From contig ARYC01017140.1 of assembly GCA_000711775.1 (NCBI GenBank), positions 1 through 64,000 of the forward strand: DNA of 64,000 nt. Direction: 5' to 3'. The notes below the pieces were generated by a model, which saw nothing but the letters and a program-made list of their open reading frames with translations, did not search any database and had not been told where the DNA came from. A program made the position numbers and the translations under genes. This DNA is from Oxytricha trifallax (Eukaryota > Ciliophora > Spirotrichea > Sporadotrichida > Oxytrichidae). Of this stretch, positions 47,077-58,147 are shown piece by piece (positions within the stretch are counted from its first letter, which is position 1; every line of letters starts with the position of its first letter).

Positions 47077-47853
47077 TGTGTTCCGACCGAGACCACCTAC
47101 CCCACCCCCTACCCCACCCCCTACCCCACCCATAAAATACCCCATTTCATATCAAAATTTTTATCCTCAAGGTATGAATCGATTTCCTTTTTGACATCTC
47201 GACTACATGACCCTTTTCTATATAAAAATATCATCAAATTTTCAAAATTTTTCTTCTTCTTACTAATGCTTAATATAACTTTGTACTTAAGTTTTTGCTT
47301 GATTCTCTTGGTAATTCGATTTATTATGCTTACTTTGAAAGAAAAATTAGTTTAAAACTATTTTCTCAAAGTATCAATTATAATTGTTAAATATTTTATT
47401 TATTGACAATTATGCATAAATTTTATATAAAATATTTTTATCAATTAAATCATCTCCTTTCAATATAATTCCTAAAATAGTATCATTATTTTTTTTTAAA
47501 AACTTTATTTCGTTTAATAAAAAAATTTGTTATTTCTTGATAAATTTGAGAATAATCATAAATGTTTATACTATCAGATGATTGTACTTCACATAAGTCT
47601 TTATTAAGAACTTTTCTCTTTAGATATCTTGTTTTTAAACTGGAATTTAAGTCAAAATTGAATCTGCGAAAGTTTTTGATATTCTAAAGTTCTTAATAAA
47701 GACTTATGTGAAGTACAATCATCTGATAGTATAAACATTTATGATTATTCTCAAATTTATCAAAGAAATAACAAATTTTTTTATTAAACGAAATAAAGTT
47801 TTTTAAAAAAAAGTAAAAAAAATAATGATAAGGTAAAATTTTTTAAGTGTAAG
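47077..47853 (+). repeat. Left terminal inverted repeat of the 11.55-kb element (interrupted)
   Basis: Matches 58,148-58,626 in inverse. The repeat is continuous in the right copy but here is interrupted by a 346-bp MITE (47,483-47,828). The outer 50 bp are C-rich; the inner part is AT-rich and ends ...AAATTTTTTAAGTGTAA near 47,852. Confidence 0.9.
47483..47828. mobile_element. 346-bp palindromic MITE with TA target duplication
   Basis: Its arms (TCATTATTTTTTTTTAAAAA and onward, and the inverse ending AAAAATAATGA) pair over about 150 bp around the AAAGTTTTTGATATTC/ACTGGAATTTAAG loop. It is flanked by TA at 47,481-47,482 and 47,829-47,830. The right inverted repeat of the host element reads ATAGTAAGG across the same point, giving the empty site. 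Same TA preference as its host. Confidence 0.88.
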
Positions 47854-47886
47854 GTGGTATTTATATTGATATACAAATTTGAATAT

Positions 47887-48480
47887 TCAAAATGCATTGA
47901 ATTGAAAGCTTTTAGGAAATAAATAAAAGGTGATATTGGGCTTGTACGTTTTAATCTGAGGATATAACCAACTTTTTGCTAGATAATATGATAAGCTGTC
48001 ATATTTACTGTTTTAAAGTTCGATAAAATTACTACTCGCTTGTTCAGTGCCTTGATATTCTTTAGCGAAGAGACTCATTATCTGATCCTTGATTAAGAGT
48101 TAATCAAAATCACAAGAATCTACAGGGGCTAGAAAAGCTATACCTACACTCAGAATATTGATTTATCGAGAGGTCTTGGGGTCTTAGCTTCTAATATAAT
48201 GTTGAAATCCTTCTTTTTCCGTAAATTTTTGCTTTCTCGTGACAAGGTTCTTAAATAATCTTAATTAATTCTTAATTATTTAAACACTTTAATTAAGATT
48301 TTTGTCAATTATTTGCCTCCAATTTTGAATTTTTATTTTCCATCACCGAGGACCCCTCATATTTCCCATAAACTCTAATTCACTTCATTTAACATATCTA
48401 TCCTTAGCTAAGACTATTAAAACTTCTTGGACCTTAAACTTAACGTGAAATCCCCTTGTCAACCCTCATCTTCTTAAAAT
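47887..48480 (-). CDS. Small unknown ORF of the 11.55-kb element
   Basis: Open minus-strand frame from about 48,345 (KIKIQNWRQIIDKNLNQSVQ, RKQKFTEKEGFQHYIRSQDP, INILSVGIAFLAPVDSCDFD, SKYDSLSYYLAKSWLYPQIK) to TGA 47,887. An upstream block (MRVDKGISRQVQGPRSFNSL, about 48,478) lies in another frame, so a frame break is likely. It diverges from the SecA-like gene. No homology recognised. Confidence 0.45.
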
Positions 48481-48613
48481 TGCACCTTTTTAAAGTTATA
48501 AGCCTATTTAAGTTAATTAAGACTTAATTAAGTGTTTAATAAGTTTAATTATTAATCTTATTAATTCAAATTTAAAAACTTGCCGCCAACTTAGAAAAGC
48601 ATCTTCCTTAAGC

Positions 48614-51600
48614 ATGAACAACGAAATCGAATAACAGCATTCACAGGACTCCATTTCACTAGTCAACCTGATGAATTATAAAAACCTGAAAGCCCTTACT
48701 GAATAATCATAGATCTTATCTTAAGTTGATACACCTCCGTTTAATTACCCAAATCTAAATGAAAAATCTGCTATAGACTTTTCTAAAAAGAGGGGCCGAA
48801 AGTCAGTCTATGAAGGAGCTGAGTATCCAGATCTAATTGATAAAGCAAAGTTGCTTCTACCAAATAACAATTACAACATATAGGGGTTACTAGAGCTTGA
48901 AGAGTTTTCAAAGCTTCGCCACTCTAGAGATTTGCCAAGGTTCATAAGCAAGTATGTTCTAAACAAGACACAGAAAAACCTTTCTAAGTCTTTGAAAGCG
49001 AAGTCAATCAAAGGCTTTGAAAATTCCTAGAGCGCTGTTTTGGACTTATCTTAAATGAATGGACTTGCCAATAAACAAGGTATTCAGTCCTCGGATCTGC
49101 TTAATGCATAGAGTAGCTTGACTCCTCAAGCTAATTACGGCGCTAAAATCTAATCTGAGATCACAAGCAACTACTTGAGGGAATATATGCTTCTAAAGCC
49201 TTAAGAGAGGTACTAATTCCTCGAGTAAATATGCCTTAGAAATAGTCAAAGCTTACTAGAGTTCTTAATGAGCCTCAAAACAACATGCTCCTCTAATTTC
49301 TATGATGGTATGTTTGGCCTTATACATGAGCTAAATCTCAATCTGAAGCTCGATCTTTAAGTCAAAACTAGGTTGTTTGTACAGTCTCTGTTATATTACA
49401 GAAATGAGCTAATTTAAGTTAATGAGGACTTACTTCAAAATTCTATGACCTTACTTGCCTATGACCCAATTCAGAATAAACTTTGGGTCTTGCCAATTAC
49501 ATATTTATTAATGAGGTCGAAAGCTTTTCCAAATTGTCAGATGAGTTGGTCTTACTTGACAGCAAAAATATCGGAATTATTCCTTTAATGGCTGGAACAT
49601 TCTGCCTCTTCAAAATTGATCCTCAATTTGTGAGACTCTTACCAAACTCATTATAATGCCTAAATAATCCTTTTATATAAATTTTGAAATAAGACTGCGG
49701 ATTGAGGTTAGTGAGAGAAATTCCTTTTAATGTGGTTGGAGATTTTGTCTAGATTTGCGCATTGAGTTAATCAAGCATTTATAGTGACTTGGATTCAATA
49801 ATCAACCATATTAGCAACATTTTTATAAAGAAATGGGACTACTTAGATCAGTCCGACTTTTCCTTGCTCATCGCCCAAGTCTCAGTAGAGCTAAAGGAAA
49901 GAAATCCCAACTGGGTCAGCAAGCTTAGCAGCATTATTTAAGTTGTTGACTAAGTCATGACGATTTAGCTAGAAAGGTGTAAAGAAAAGGCCTGACATTA
50001 TAGCAGACCTTATTAATGGCAACACTGGCTGCATCAAGCAAATAAAAAAATATCCTAAAAAAGTTGACGAGTTCTCTTGTTAATAGTTTTATAAAATGAT
50101 TGGAAAGTTCAAAAAGAGCTCAATAAATAAAATAAAATCGTTGACTCTTATTGTTGTGCCCTATAAGAAAGCCATATAAACTAAAATGAAGGCATATAAG
50201 GACTTGAAAAGTAACTTGGATTTGGCTTCCTAACTTTACAGAAACTTTGCCTAAGTTTTATTTTATGGTCCGAAAAAAGTACTTATTCTTAAACTTTGCC
50301 ATTGGCAATGGCAAAACTCTACTTTGTTCATCTTTGGCAGTCCTCCTCACACTTAAGCATCATAAAAGTACTATAATAATTGGTAAAAGCGTTTATTTAG
50401 TCCTACGAGATGGCAAAAAATACTAAAATATGATTGCAAATAGCAAACTTAACGTGAATCATGATCAATTTGAGAAAAAACTGGGGGTTTATTATATGAC
50501 TCAAAAGTTTTTTGAAAATTGTTGTGCTGATGAAAGCTTTCTCACATAGCTGGAGGAAAGCATCGTTGTTGTTGACGAATATGACTGGATAATGTTTGAC
50601 AGCACCGCCTAATAAATGAATGATACTATAGGCTACCTTAGAAAGGCATCTATTCTAGTAGGTTTAACAGGATCACAATTATCTTAGAAAGAAGAAATTT
50701 GCTTGAAAGTTGCATTTAACTGCTAAGAGATAAAGTTTCCAGGTCTTAGCTCTTTGAAAGGAGATAAGAAGGTTCATTGTAAAGACATGCTCTTCACAAG
50801 CTCACAACAAGAATACTGCAAATTCTTGTATGAGTTATCAATGAAATAGACCATTTTAACTCCTGTGGTTATTGTGGCTGCTGGTGCATGTCAAATAATT
50901 GAGGCTTATTTTAAGAAATTTAGAGAGCTCTAATTTTACAGCATCAAGAGCATTAAAGGTTCTAAAACAGATGCCTATCTTGAAGGAAAGTTCAATGTAA
51001 AAAATTAAAATAAAAGGTTTGGGGTTTATCTTCTCTCTCAATTGTAAGGAAGAGGCACAGATCTTCAAACTTCGAGAGAAATTGAAACTAATGGTGGAAT
51101 TTATTTAATAATAGCAGACATATTTTCGAAAAGATCAACAAATTAGATAATAGGGAGAGTAGGGAGGCTGGAAAATAAAGGTCAGTGGAGGCAGCTTATA
51201 TGGCTAGGAGGGTCGTAGGATACGGTTGAATAGGCTATCTCGATAAAACAAGAACTTTTGGAAAATGAAATTCATATAAAATTTTCTAAACTATAGACAT
51301 TACTGAGCTAGAACTGTGAGGAGTAAAAGGCATTGTAGCCTTAAGTCCCCGTATGATCATATTAATCTGATGAATTTTAAGAATAATAACAATAATCTGA
51401 CAAAAGCAATTCTCAAGAGGATATAGATGGTGTAAGTCATTGCCAAGATGGTGCTGGCCAAAGTGCAATTTAATTAAAATAAAAGACTAAAACAAGTTTC
51501 ATAGAAGCCATTCAATAAGCTGAGATGGCTCAATCTGACTAAATTTTAGAAAGCTCTTTAAACTAGTCTCTAGAAGATTCAATTCTAAGCTCACATGCAA

Positions 51601-51908
51601 GTGAAGTTAGTTATCAAGATAAATTGGAAACTTTATCATAGACAGCTAAAGAATTGGCAGATAAAGTCATAAGGGGTACTTAGCTACTAAGCAATTTTAA
51701 TAAAAGGTCTGAAAAGTTAAGTGATAAAAAAAAGATATCACAAAAGAGATAAGTGGCAAAAGAATGCATGGCTACTGATAATCCAAAGCTAATAGAGCAA
51801 AAATGCATGGCTAAAAAGGAAGTTTGTGTAGCCTTACACAAGGAAGTAAAGCAAAACAATAGTAATTTACTTCAGAAAAGAGTGACAAGAAGAGCCTTAA
51901 AGAACTGA
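48614..51908 (+). pseudogene. SecA-like DEAD/helicase motor protein (broken)
   Basis: About 1,095 codons from ATG 48,614 (MNNEIEQQHSQDSISLVNLM) to TGA 51,908. The N-terminal 500 residues are unfamiliar. The motor part has Walker A FAIGNGKTLLCSS near 50,300, Walker B VVVDEYDWIMFDST near 50,570 (SecA: LVDEVDSILIDEA), VGLTGSQ near 50,665 (SecA: GMTGTA), QGRGTDLQT near 51,050 (SecA: AGRGTDI), NGGIYLIIAD near 51,090, and NQIIGRVGRLENKGQ near 51,145 (SecA: NQLRGRAGRQGDPG). Motif order and wording match SecA motors rather than ordinary DEAD-box proteins. The tail is Gln/Ser/Lys-rich. Frames change near 49,495, 49,990 and 50,285, and a TGA lies at about 51,345. Role in the element unknown; an ATP-driven translocase on nucleic acid or protein is inferred. 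Confidence 0.72.
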
Positions 51909-52041
51909 ACTCTACCTATACTAGCAAATTACAAAGTTAGCTATAACCAACTAATTGAATAAATCGCTTTACGATTAAATTCTTAATTTTTAAGTAAATT
52001 AAATTAATTGTTACTATTCTAATTTTCTTCACTTCAAAACT

Positions 52042-52865
52042 TCAATTATTCATATTGTTGAATTGAGGAGGCTGTACAAGTGGATTGCCTTCTTCATTTA
52101 TAATCCCGCTTTAATGAAGATGAGTAAACAAGCTTTTGTATTCGTTTAGTTCTTCTAGTTGTTCCTATATTTAAGAGACCTCTTCTCTTACTCTTTTATT
52201 TTATTCTAAGTATTTTTGCTTGCTTTAATTGAGAAGATTCTCTTCTGATTTGACCTACTCAATTTCTTTTTGGCGTATTTTTCTCTGAGATGATGGCTTG
52301 AGCAAAAATGCTGATCTTCCTCTGTGCTCTATAAAATTAGGAATAAATTATTTATAGCTAAATGTCAGATAGTTCGACAAAGCTTCTGCAAATTCAGGCC
52401 TCATATTGATTAGCAGGTTTTAACTCTTGTTAATTTTATCTCTTCTCTACTCTTTGGCATTCTTAATCATCTAACTAATGCCTTCTCTGTACAAGGACAT
52501 CATGACATCACAAATCCACCTTTTATCAAGGTGTAACCAATCACATTAGTCAGGTTAAAAGCTAAGAATCAAATCGTTTTGCTAGCCATAGCCAATGAAG
52601 TCATCAGCAGTGAGTCCTTCAATTTATGGGACAGCTGAAATAATCACCTCGTTTCTTTTTAAGTACTATAGAAAGTTGATTCAAGGATAGTTACATTTTT
52701 ATCTTTGTTTATGATACTCTTAAGAAAGTAAATATTCGTGCAATCTATCTTAGGCAAGTAAGCATTGCACTCTTGAGTTAGAAAATTGTACAACTCTTTC
52801 TTGTTGCCTATTTTTTCCCTCATTTAATTTACGTTAATTTACGTAAAGTTCTCTTGTTGATCCAT
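52042..52865 (-). pseudogene. Coiled-coil protein of the 11.55-kb element, unknown
   Basis: ATG 52,865 (MDQQENFTQINVNQMREKIG) to TGA 52,042, about 275 residues after one frame break near 52,645. The middle contains NDLILSFQPDQCDWLHLDKR and MRPEFAEALSNYLTFSYKQF. The last 90 residues are a long Glu/Gln/Lys coiled coil (KSEENLLNQSKQKYLEQNKR). It is convergent with the SecA-like gene, with 133 bp between their ends, and diverges from the transposase, 178 bp between starts. No known domain. Confidence 0.6.
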
Positions 52866-53043
52866 GAAATGTAAAGGCAGTGGTAAAATAGTGCTTCTGT
52901 AATAATTAATTATATTTATTAAATAAAATCATTATTTAATAACAAAGAGGGTGGACTATTTAGTAAAGATAATCCTTTTAGCCACAAGCCATTTCTTTAA
53001 AAAGAAAACACATTCGATTAAAACAAATTACTCACCCAGTAAA

Positions 53044-54684
53044 ATGAAGCAGCTTTATAAGATAAAGTCTAAGATTACAGACTTTTTTTAAAAGAATTAG
53101 CAAATGGCAAATTAGCTAGATGAAAGTTACGATTCATCTAGCAGTTCAGATTAAGATGAAATGGTGGCAAGCAGTTTGAATGGCACACATATTTCAACTT
53201 CGTTGCTTTAGATTAACTCAACTCATATACAACCAATTAAACTATTCGACATTACAGATGAGGAAATTTTAGCTCTGGAACAAAATTCCTTTAAAATTGT
53301 GAAAAATTAGTAACTTTTTCAATTAGTATAAGATCCACGGCGAGGTGTACCTGATTAATTGGGAAACGATTCAAATGAGGGAGGGTTGAATAAAATTTAA
53401 CAGCTGCAAACAATCCTTCGCTCAATTGTAATTTTCAAGAATAAGAAGGGCCTTACAGCTTAAGATGAACTTGATTTCCTCGAAGGTATAAAATAGAGCA
53501 TTAGTCTTGATAGTAAAGTCGAAGAAAAAATTCTCTTACTAATTTAAAGAGAGCTAAATTAGTCGAAAGCATATTCAAAATTTGTTTTAACAAACAAAAA
53601 TGGGCACGGTTAAATTTAATCAGCTAACAGAATAGTCGTTGCTGAACAAGAAGTTTCAAGGAAAGTGCAAGCTTTATATTATAACGATAAGACTTCTATT
53701 AGTACTATAATGAAAAGGCTAAATATCGGGTACAGAAAAGTTAAGTGATACTTAGAAGAAGGATAAAATAAATAAAAACAGTCGCCCGAAAAAGTAAAAA
53801 GGCGCTTTAAAAAGTTTAATCATTAAACAAAAGAGTTGATAGAGGAATATCTATCTCTAAAATGCTAAAGCTTCTCATGTGCTAGGCTTCAAAACCTTAT
53901 AAAAACTAGATTAAACTATGATATTTCCGTCTTCTCCATAAGGCAATACTTGAAACAAGAACTCAAATATAAACATAGAAAGTAGTTTTATTTAAGTCCT
54001 AGAGTAAATAACATTAAATCGAAAACTCAACGCCAAATAGCTGCTTATTATTATGTACAAAATATATTTGAGGGAAAAGTAATTATTAACATTGATGAAA
54101 GTGCCATAAGATTTAGCTAAAATAGGAATAGAGGCTGGGCCAAAAAAGGTACTAAGAACATTAACTACTCATCAACACGTTACTCAGAAGTTAGTATAAT
54201 TGCTGGAATAAGCAATAAAAACAGGGCGTATTTCACTGTAAATAGGGGTAAAAATTCCAGTAAAATAGTTTACTACTTTATACTCAAGATTGTTTAAGAT
54301 TTGGATAGAGAGTATAAAAACTGGAGATTTACTCATGTACTCATGCTAGACAATGCATCTTATCATCGAAGTCACTATTTGCACACAAAACTGAAAAAGC
54401 TAGCTATCCCCGTTATGTTTCTGGGCCCTTATCACTTTTAACTCGCACCTATAGAACGCTTTTTTGCAATTATTAAAAATAATGGGTTTTAAAACAATAA
54501 TGAAAACTATTATCATGAAAATTCTGCTTTGAAATGTAAAAATGCTCATAAATATAAGAAAAGCGATTCTTAGCTTATTAAAGTAGCTCAAAGTATTCTA
54601 AATACATAAATAAACTGGGCGAACTAATGTTTCCATAAGAGTATTATCTCGGCAATAAATGACATTAGCTTGAAGGAAATTTGA
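53044..54684 (+). pseudogene. IS630/Tc1/mariner DD34E transposase of the 11.55-kb element
   Basis: 546 codons from ATG 53,044 to TGA 54,684, open throughout except one TGA at 53,746 (after RLNIGYRKVK). The N terminus is acidic/Ser-rich. A helix-turn-helix-like part (STIMKRLNIGYRKVK and SCARLQNLIKTRLNYDISVF) precedes the catalytic core: D351 in KVIINIDESAI, D436 in VLMLDNASYHRS and E471 in APIERFFAIIK, 34 residues apart. The GWAKKG and LGPYHFQLAPIE wording is typical of the IS630/mariner fold. Clearly distinct from the TBE transposases. Either the TGA kills it or it splits the DNA-binding and catalytic halves into two products. Confidence 0.88.
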
Positions 54685-55416
54685 CTTACTTTTTGGGGTT
54701 TTTAATAGATTCATTAATAAAAGTAAACATAACAGCTAGGCTCTTTAAAAATTTGTTTCTCATTCAATTGATCGCCTTGAAATAAAGCTTATAAAAAAGA
54801 TAGTGTTAAAAATTTAAGCAAAGGATAAGATTATTAAAAGACTAGTTTAGAAATTTTTATAAAGTAAATAGAAAGGGCAATGATGAGAGAATATTTGTAA
54901 GTAAATATTTTTCCAAAATAGTTTGGTTTAAAATATTTGAGTATTTTCAATAGAATTTCTGAAATTATTTCTTTAAACTACTTAAATATATTCATTAATT
55001 CACCTACAATGTAAGGTTTTAATTACCTAGAAAAATAAGTTGAATCTAGTCTATTAGAATTTTTTAATTGTTCTAAAGACTTATAATTCACTGACCAAAC
55101 TATGATATTTATTTTTAATTTCTTAAGTAAACACTTATTTATATTTTCCTGAATAATTCATTAAATAGAGGATATAAAAAAACTATTTACTGAATAGGCA
55201 ATAAAACTTTCCTAATGACATAAAAAGAATTTCATTTATAAAAAAGATAAAGTCCATATAGTAAATATTTTATATAAAAATGACAAGTATTTGAACTTTT
55301 GAAAAAAGTACTTTTCTTAACATAGAAGGCATTCCTAGTATTTTATGCTATTAAGTTCGATCAATACCTAATTTTAAATATATATATTGCAGAAATAGTA
55401 GATTAAAAGTAAAAAA
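54685..55416. other. AT-rich interval in the 11.55-kb element
   Basis: No frame with coding character. Likely a non-coding spacer between transposase and methyltransferase genes. Confidence 0.45.
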
Positions 55417-55620
55417 TATTAGGAGCGAAATTCGCGCATTTTATTTAGAGCGAAGTCTTCGCTCTTAATTGTACATCTCTATATATATTCGAACAATATA
55501 ATTATAATAAAAAAAAGGATTTAAATATATAATTTATATTGCTCAAAAATAATTGGATTTGATTGGTTTGGAGCGAAGACTTCGCTCTAACTTTTATGCG
55601 CGAAGTTTTTAGAGCGAATA
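55417..55620. repeat. Small inverted-repeat unit with GAGCGAAG hairpins
   Basis: Outer arms (AGGAGCGAAATTCGCGCA...AGAGCGAAGTCTTCGCTC and the inverse ending GCGCGAAGTTTTTAGAGCG) pair over about 45 bp. Each arm also contains its own palindrome AGAGCGAAGTCTTCGCTCT. About 200 bp in total; may be a tiny MITE or a regulatory hairpin pair. Confidence 0.7.
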
Positions 55621-56465
55621 TAATTTACAACATTCAATACCCATTAACCCCTTATACAATTAATATAGTAAATTTAATAAAGGGTTTATTTAGTTAAAAT
55701 ATTTTGTTTTTGAATATTTTGATTTTACTTATAAAATTCACACTGTAAGCAATATTTTTATTCAAGGCCACTTATATAAGAAAGCTTTTTTATGAAAATT
55801 CTTATAAATAAATGCTAACGATCAAGTTTAAGATTGTAAAATAATAATTTTTCAAAGTTAAACATTTTTTATATCACCTTTCTGGATAATTCTAAAATTA
55901 ACATAAAAATTTGTTTTAAATGAGAAAATAAATTTACATTATAAGTAAAAGTTTTAATTCATTTATTTGTTTAGGTTTTGTAGAATATTAGGTATTTATA
56001 TTTTCATTAGAATATTGGTGCCAGCTATTCATAAATAGAAAAAATTAAAAACAAATAAATTCTTTTTTGAACTATAATTTATTGAGATTTTAACAGATTT
56101 ATTATTTATAGGAAAAAAGGTCAACCGAAAAATTGCTAAAGATTTTAATTTAATTGACTAGAAAAAGGTCAAGTAAAAAAAATTAAAAAGTAAAGTAATA
56201 GCTTATAGATTTCCAGTCTCAGAATTATTATTTGTTTTTATATTTTATAAACAAACTATCAAAATTTTTCACAAATTTTGTGATTGTGGCTTGTAAACTT
56301 AGATTTTTATTTAACCAATTAAATTATAGCCCAATATTCAGAAAAATATATTTTTTCCTATTTCTAGAAACTAAAAATAAATCATAATTATACTTTTAAA
56401 CTACTAACTTTACTACTTTAGTCTTAAACCTTGATTCAGAGTCAAACTCAATCATACCTTTAATT
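55621..56465. other. AT-rich interval upstream of the MT-A70 gene
   Basis: No coding-like frame; presumably contains the promoter of the methyltransferase gene. Confidence 0.4.
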
Positions 56466-58102
56466 ATGCCAAAGAATTCCAACGAGTAGAGCCATGTGTA
56501 GCCAATTACTGTTCACAAAACCTGCCAAAGAGAAATTAGGAGATGTATTTATTGCATCGATGAACTACAAAAAATTACAGACATGACCAGTAAAGATATG
56601 AGAGCCCATATAATAGGAAGCCACAAAAAAACACTAATAAAGCTTGATATTTATCAAAACTTCAAGTGCACAGAAGGAAGAGATTATTTAAAGACTTAGA
56701 AATTTTAGTAGACTCTTGAAAAAATTAGTTAAACTAGCAAGTCGATTTCTAAATAAATCAGAAAAAATTAACCAATATTTGGAAACGGTAAGCTGGTAAA
56801 TGTGAGTGATGCAGTCGACACAAACTTATTAGCATTTGCTGAGGAAATGGATAATTAACTATTTAACCCCTAAATGTAGCAGAATCAAGTCGTGGTGGGA
56901 GAGATATAAATTCAAAATCAAAAGTATTAATAAGAAAATAATTAACTAACAGCTTAAATTTAGTCATTAGAAAGCATTAACAGACATTTAATTTAGTTTT
57001 CAAAATTAATATAATCAAACAAAAAGACAAAAGAGTTGATACTATCGTTTGCAGAAAATGATTAACAAGATCCTAATAAAATCAAAAAAATTATTTAACA
57101 ATCAAAAATTGAAATGGAAACAATAGAATTTTCAGTTTCAGGCATAACTTAGAAAATGAGATTTTTGTCTGAGAAATACAGGGAAGACACAATGACTAAA
57201 TAATTTATGATAGCATCTTTCATTCAGAAATGTTTAGATTAATTGGTCGAGATAAATGAGGAATGCTTTAAGTACATCGACCAACTCTAATATGGATATC
57301 AATAGAATATAAGTAAAGTGATGATGAAAGAGAATCCCATGAATTTTCAATAAATATTCAGGGAAAAGATTTAAGAAGATCATCAAAGAAATTTAGTTCA
57401 TGATAAGTATGTGGAATCTCTAATGGAATTAGAAAAATTAAAGAAGTCTGAACCATTTATTGATCATAAACTTCCTTAGATCGCAATAAATGGGGACGTG
57501 TTTGACAAAAACTTTCTTAAAACTATAGGTGAAAAGTAGCAATAACTTAGAGGAACTAAATTTGGAGTTGTAGAAATGGATTATCCCTGGGCAATAGACT
57601 TTGTTAGATAGGATGGCAAACAGTTTCTTCCTTATGTTACTTAAAAAACAAGTAAACTTTATGATTTAGAAATAGAAAACTTACAAGACAACGGATACCT
57701 TTTTATGTGGACAGTTGGATAGAAATTCACTGATGCAGTTGCTTTTATGCTATTTAAAGGCTATAAGTAAGTATATTATATTTAAAAATAGTATTTTTTT
57801 TAGGATTGTTGATAGTGTCGCTTGGGTTAAATTAGGAAAGTTTTCAAATAAACGGCTAAGGCTATCATCTTAGACACAATAAAGAGATCTGCTTAGTTGG
57901 CTTAAAAGGGAAAGTCCCAGATGGAGTCAACTCGTTTACTGTCTCAGACCTGATTCAATCGATTCCTGGAAAACATTCCCAAAAACCAGTGGAAATTAAA
58001 CAATTAATTGAGAAGCTTTACCCTAATGGCCATTACTGTGAACTATTTGGAAGAAAAAATAACTTAAGAGATGGATGGGTTACTATAGGAAATGAACTTT
58101 GA
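56466..58102 (+). pseudogene. MT-A70 family adenine-N6 methyltransferase with N-terminal zinc finger
   Basis: ATG 56,466 (MPKNSNEQSHVQPITVHKT). A C2H2-type finger C-x2-C...H-x4-H lies at residues 26-52 (CIYCIDEL...MRAHIIGSH), followed by a Gln/Asn/Lys-rich helical linker. The catalytic domain starts near residue 340: EMDYPWAIDF (57,576) is the DPPW site with Asp, Pro and Trp kept, and NGYLFMWTVGQKFTDAVAFM and GYKIVDSVAWVKLG follow across a 37-nt intron (57,767-57,803). Next are HNKEICLVGLKG (57,880), HSQKPVE, LIEKLYPNGHYCELFGRKNN and GWVTIGNEL, ending at TGA 58,102. These follow the METTL3/IME4/MTA1 consensus in order. One base shift near 57,855 breaks the frame. Predicted substrate is adenine in DNA or RNA. 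Its role may be to methylate the element or target DNA, or to escape elimination; this is inference. Confidence 0.85.
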
Positions 58103-58147
58103 TAAAAATATCGCTTCAGTCTTAATTTCAATATTTAATTTATTTTA

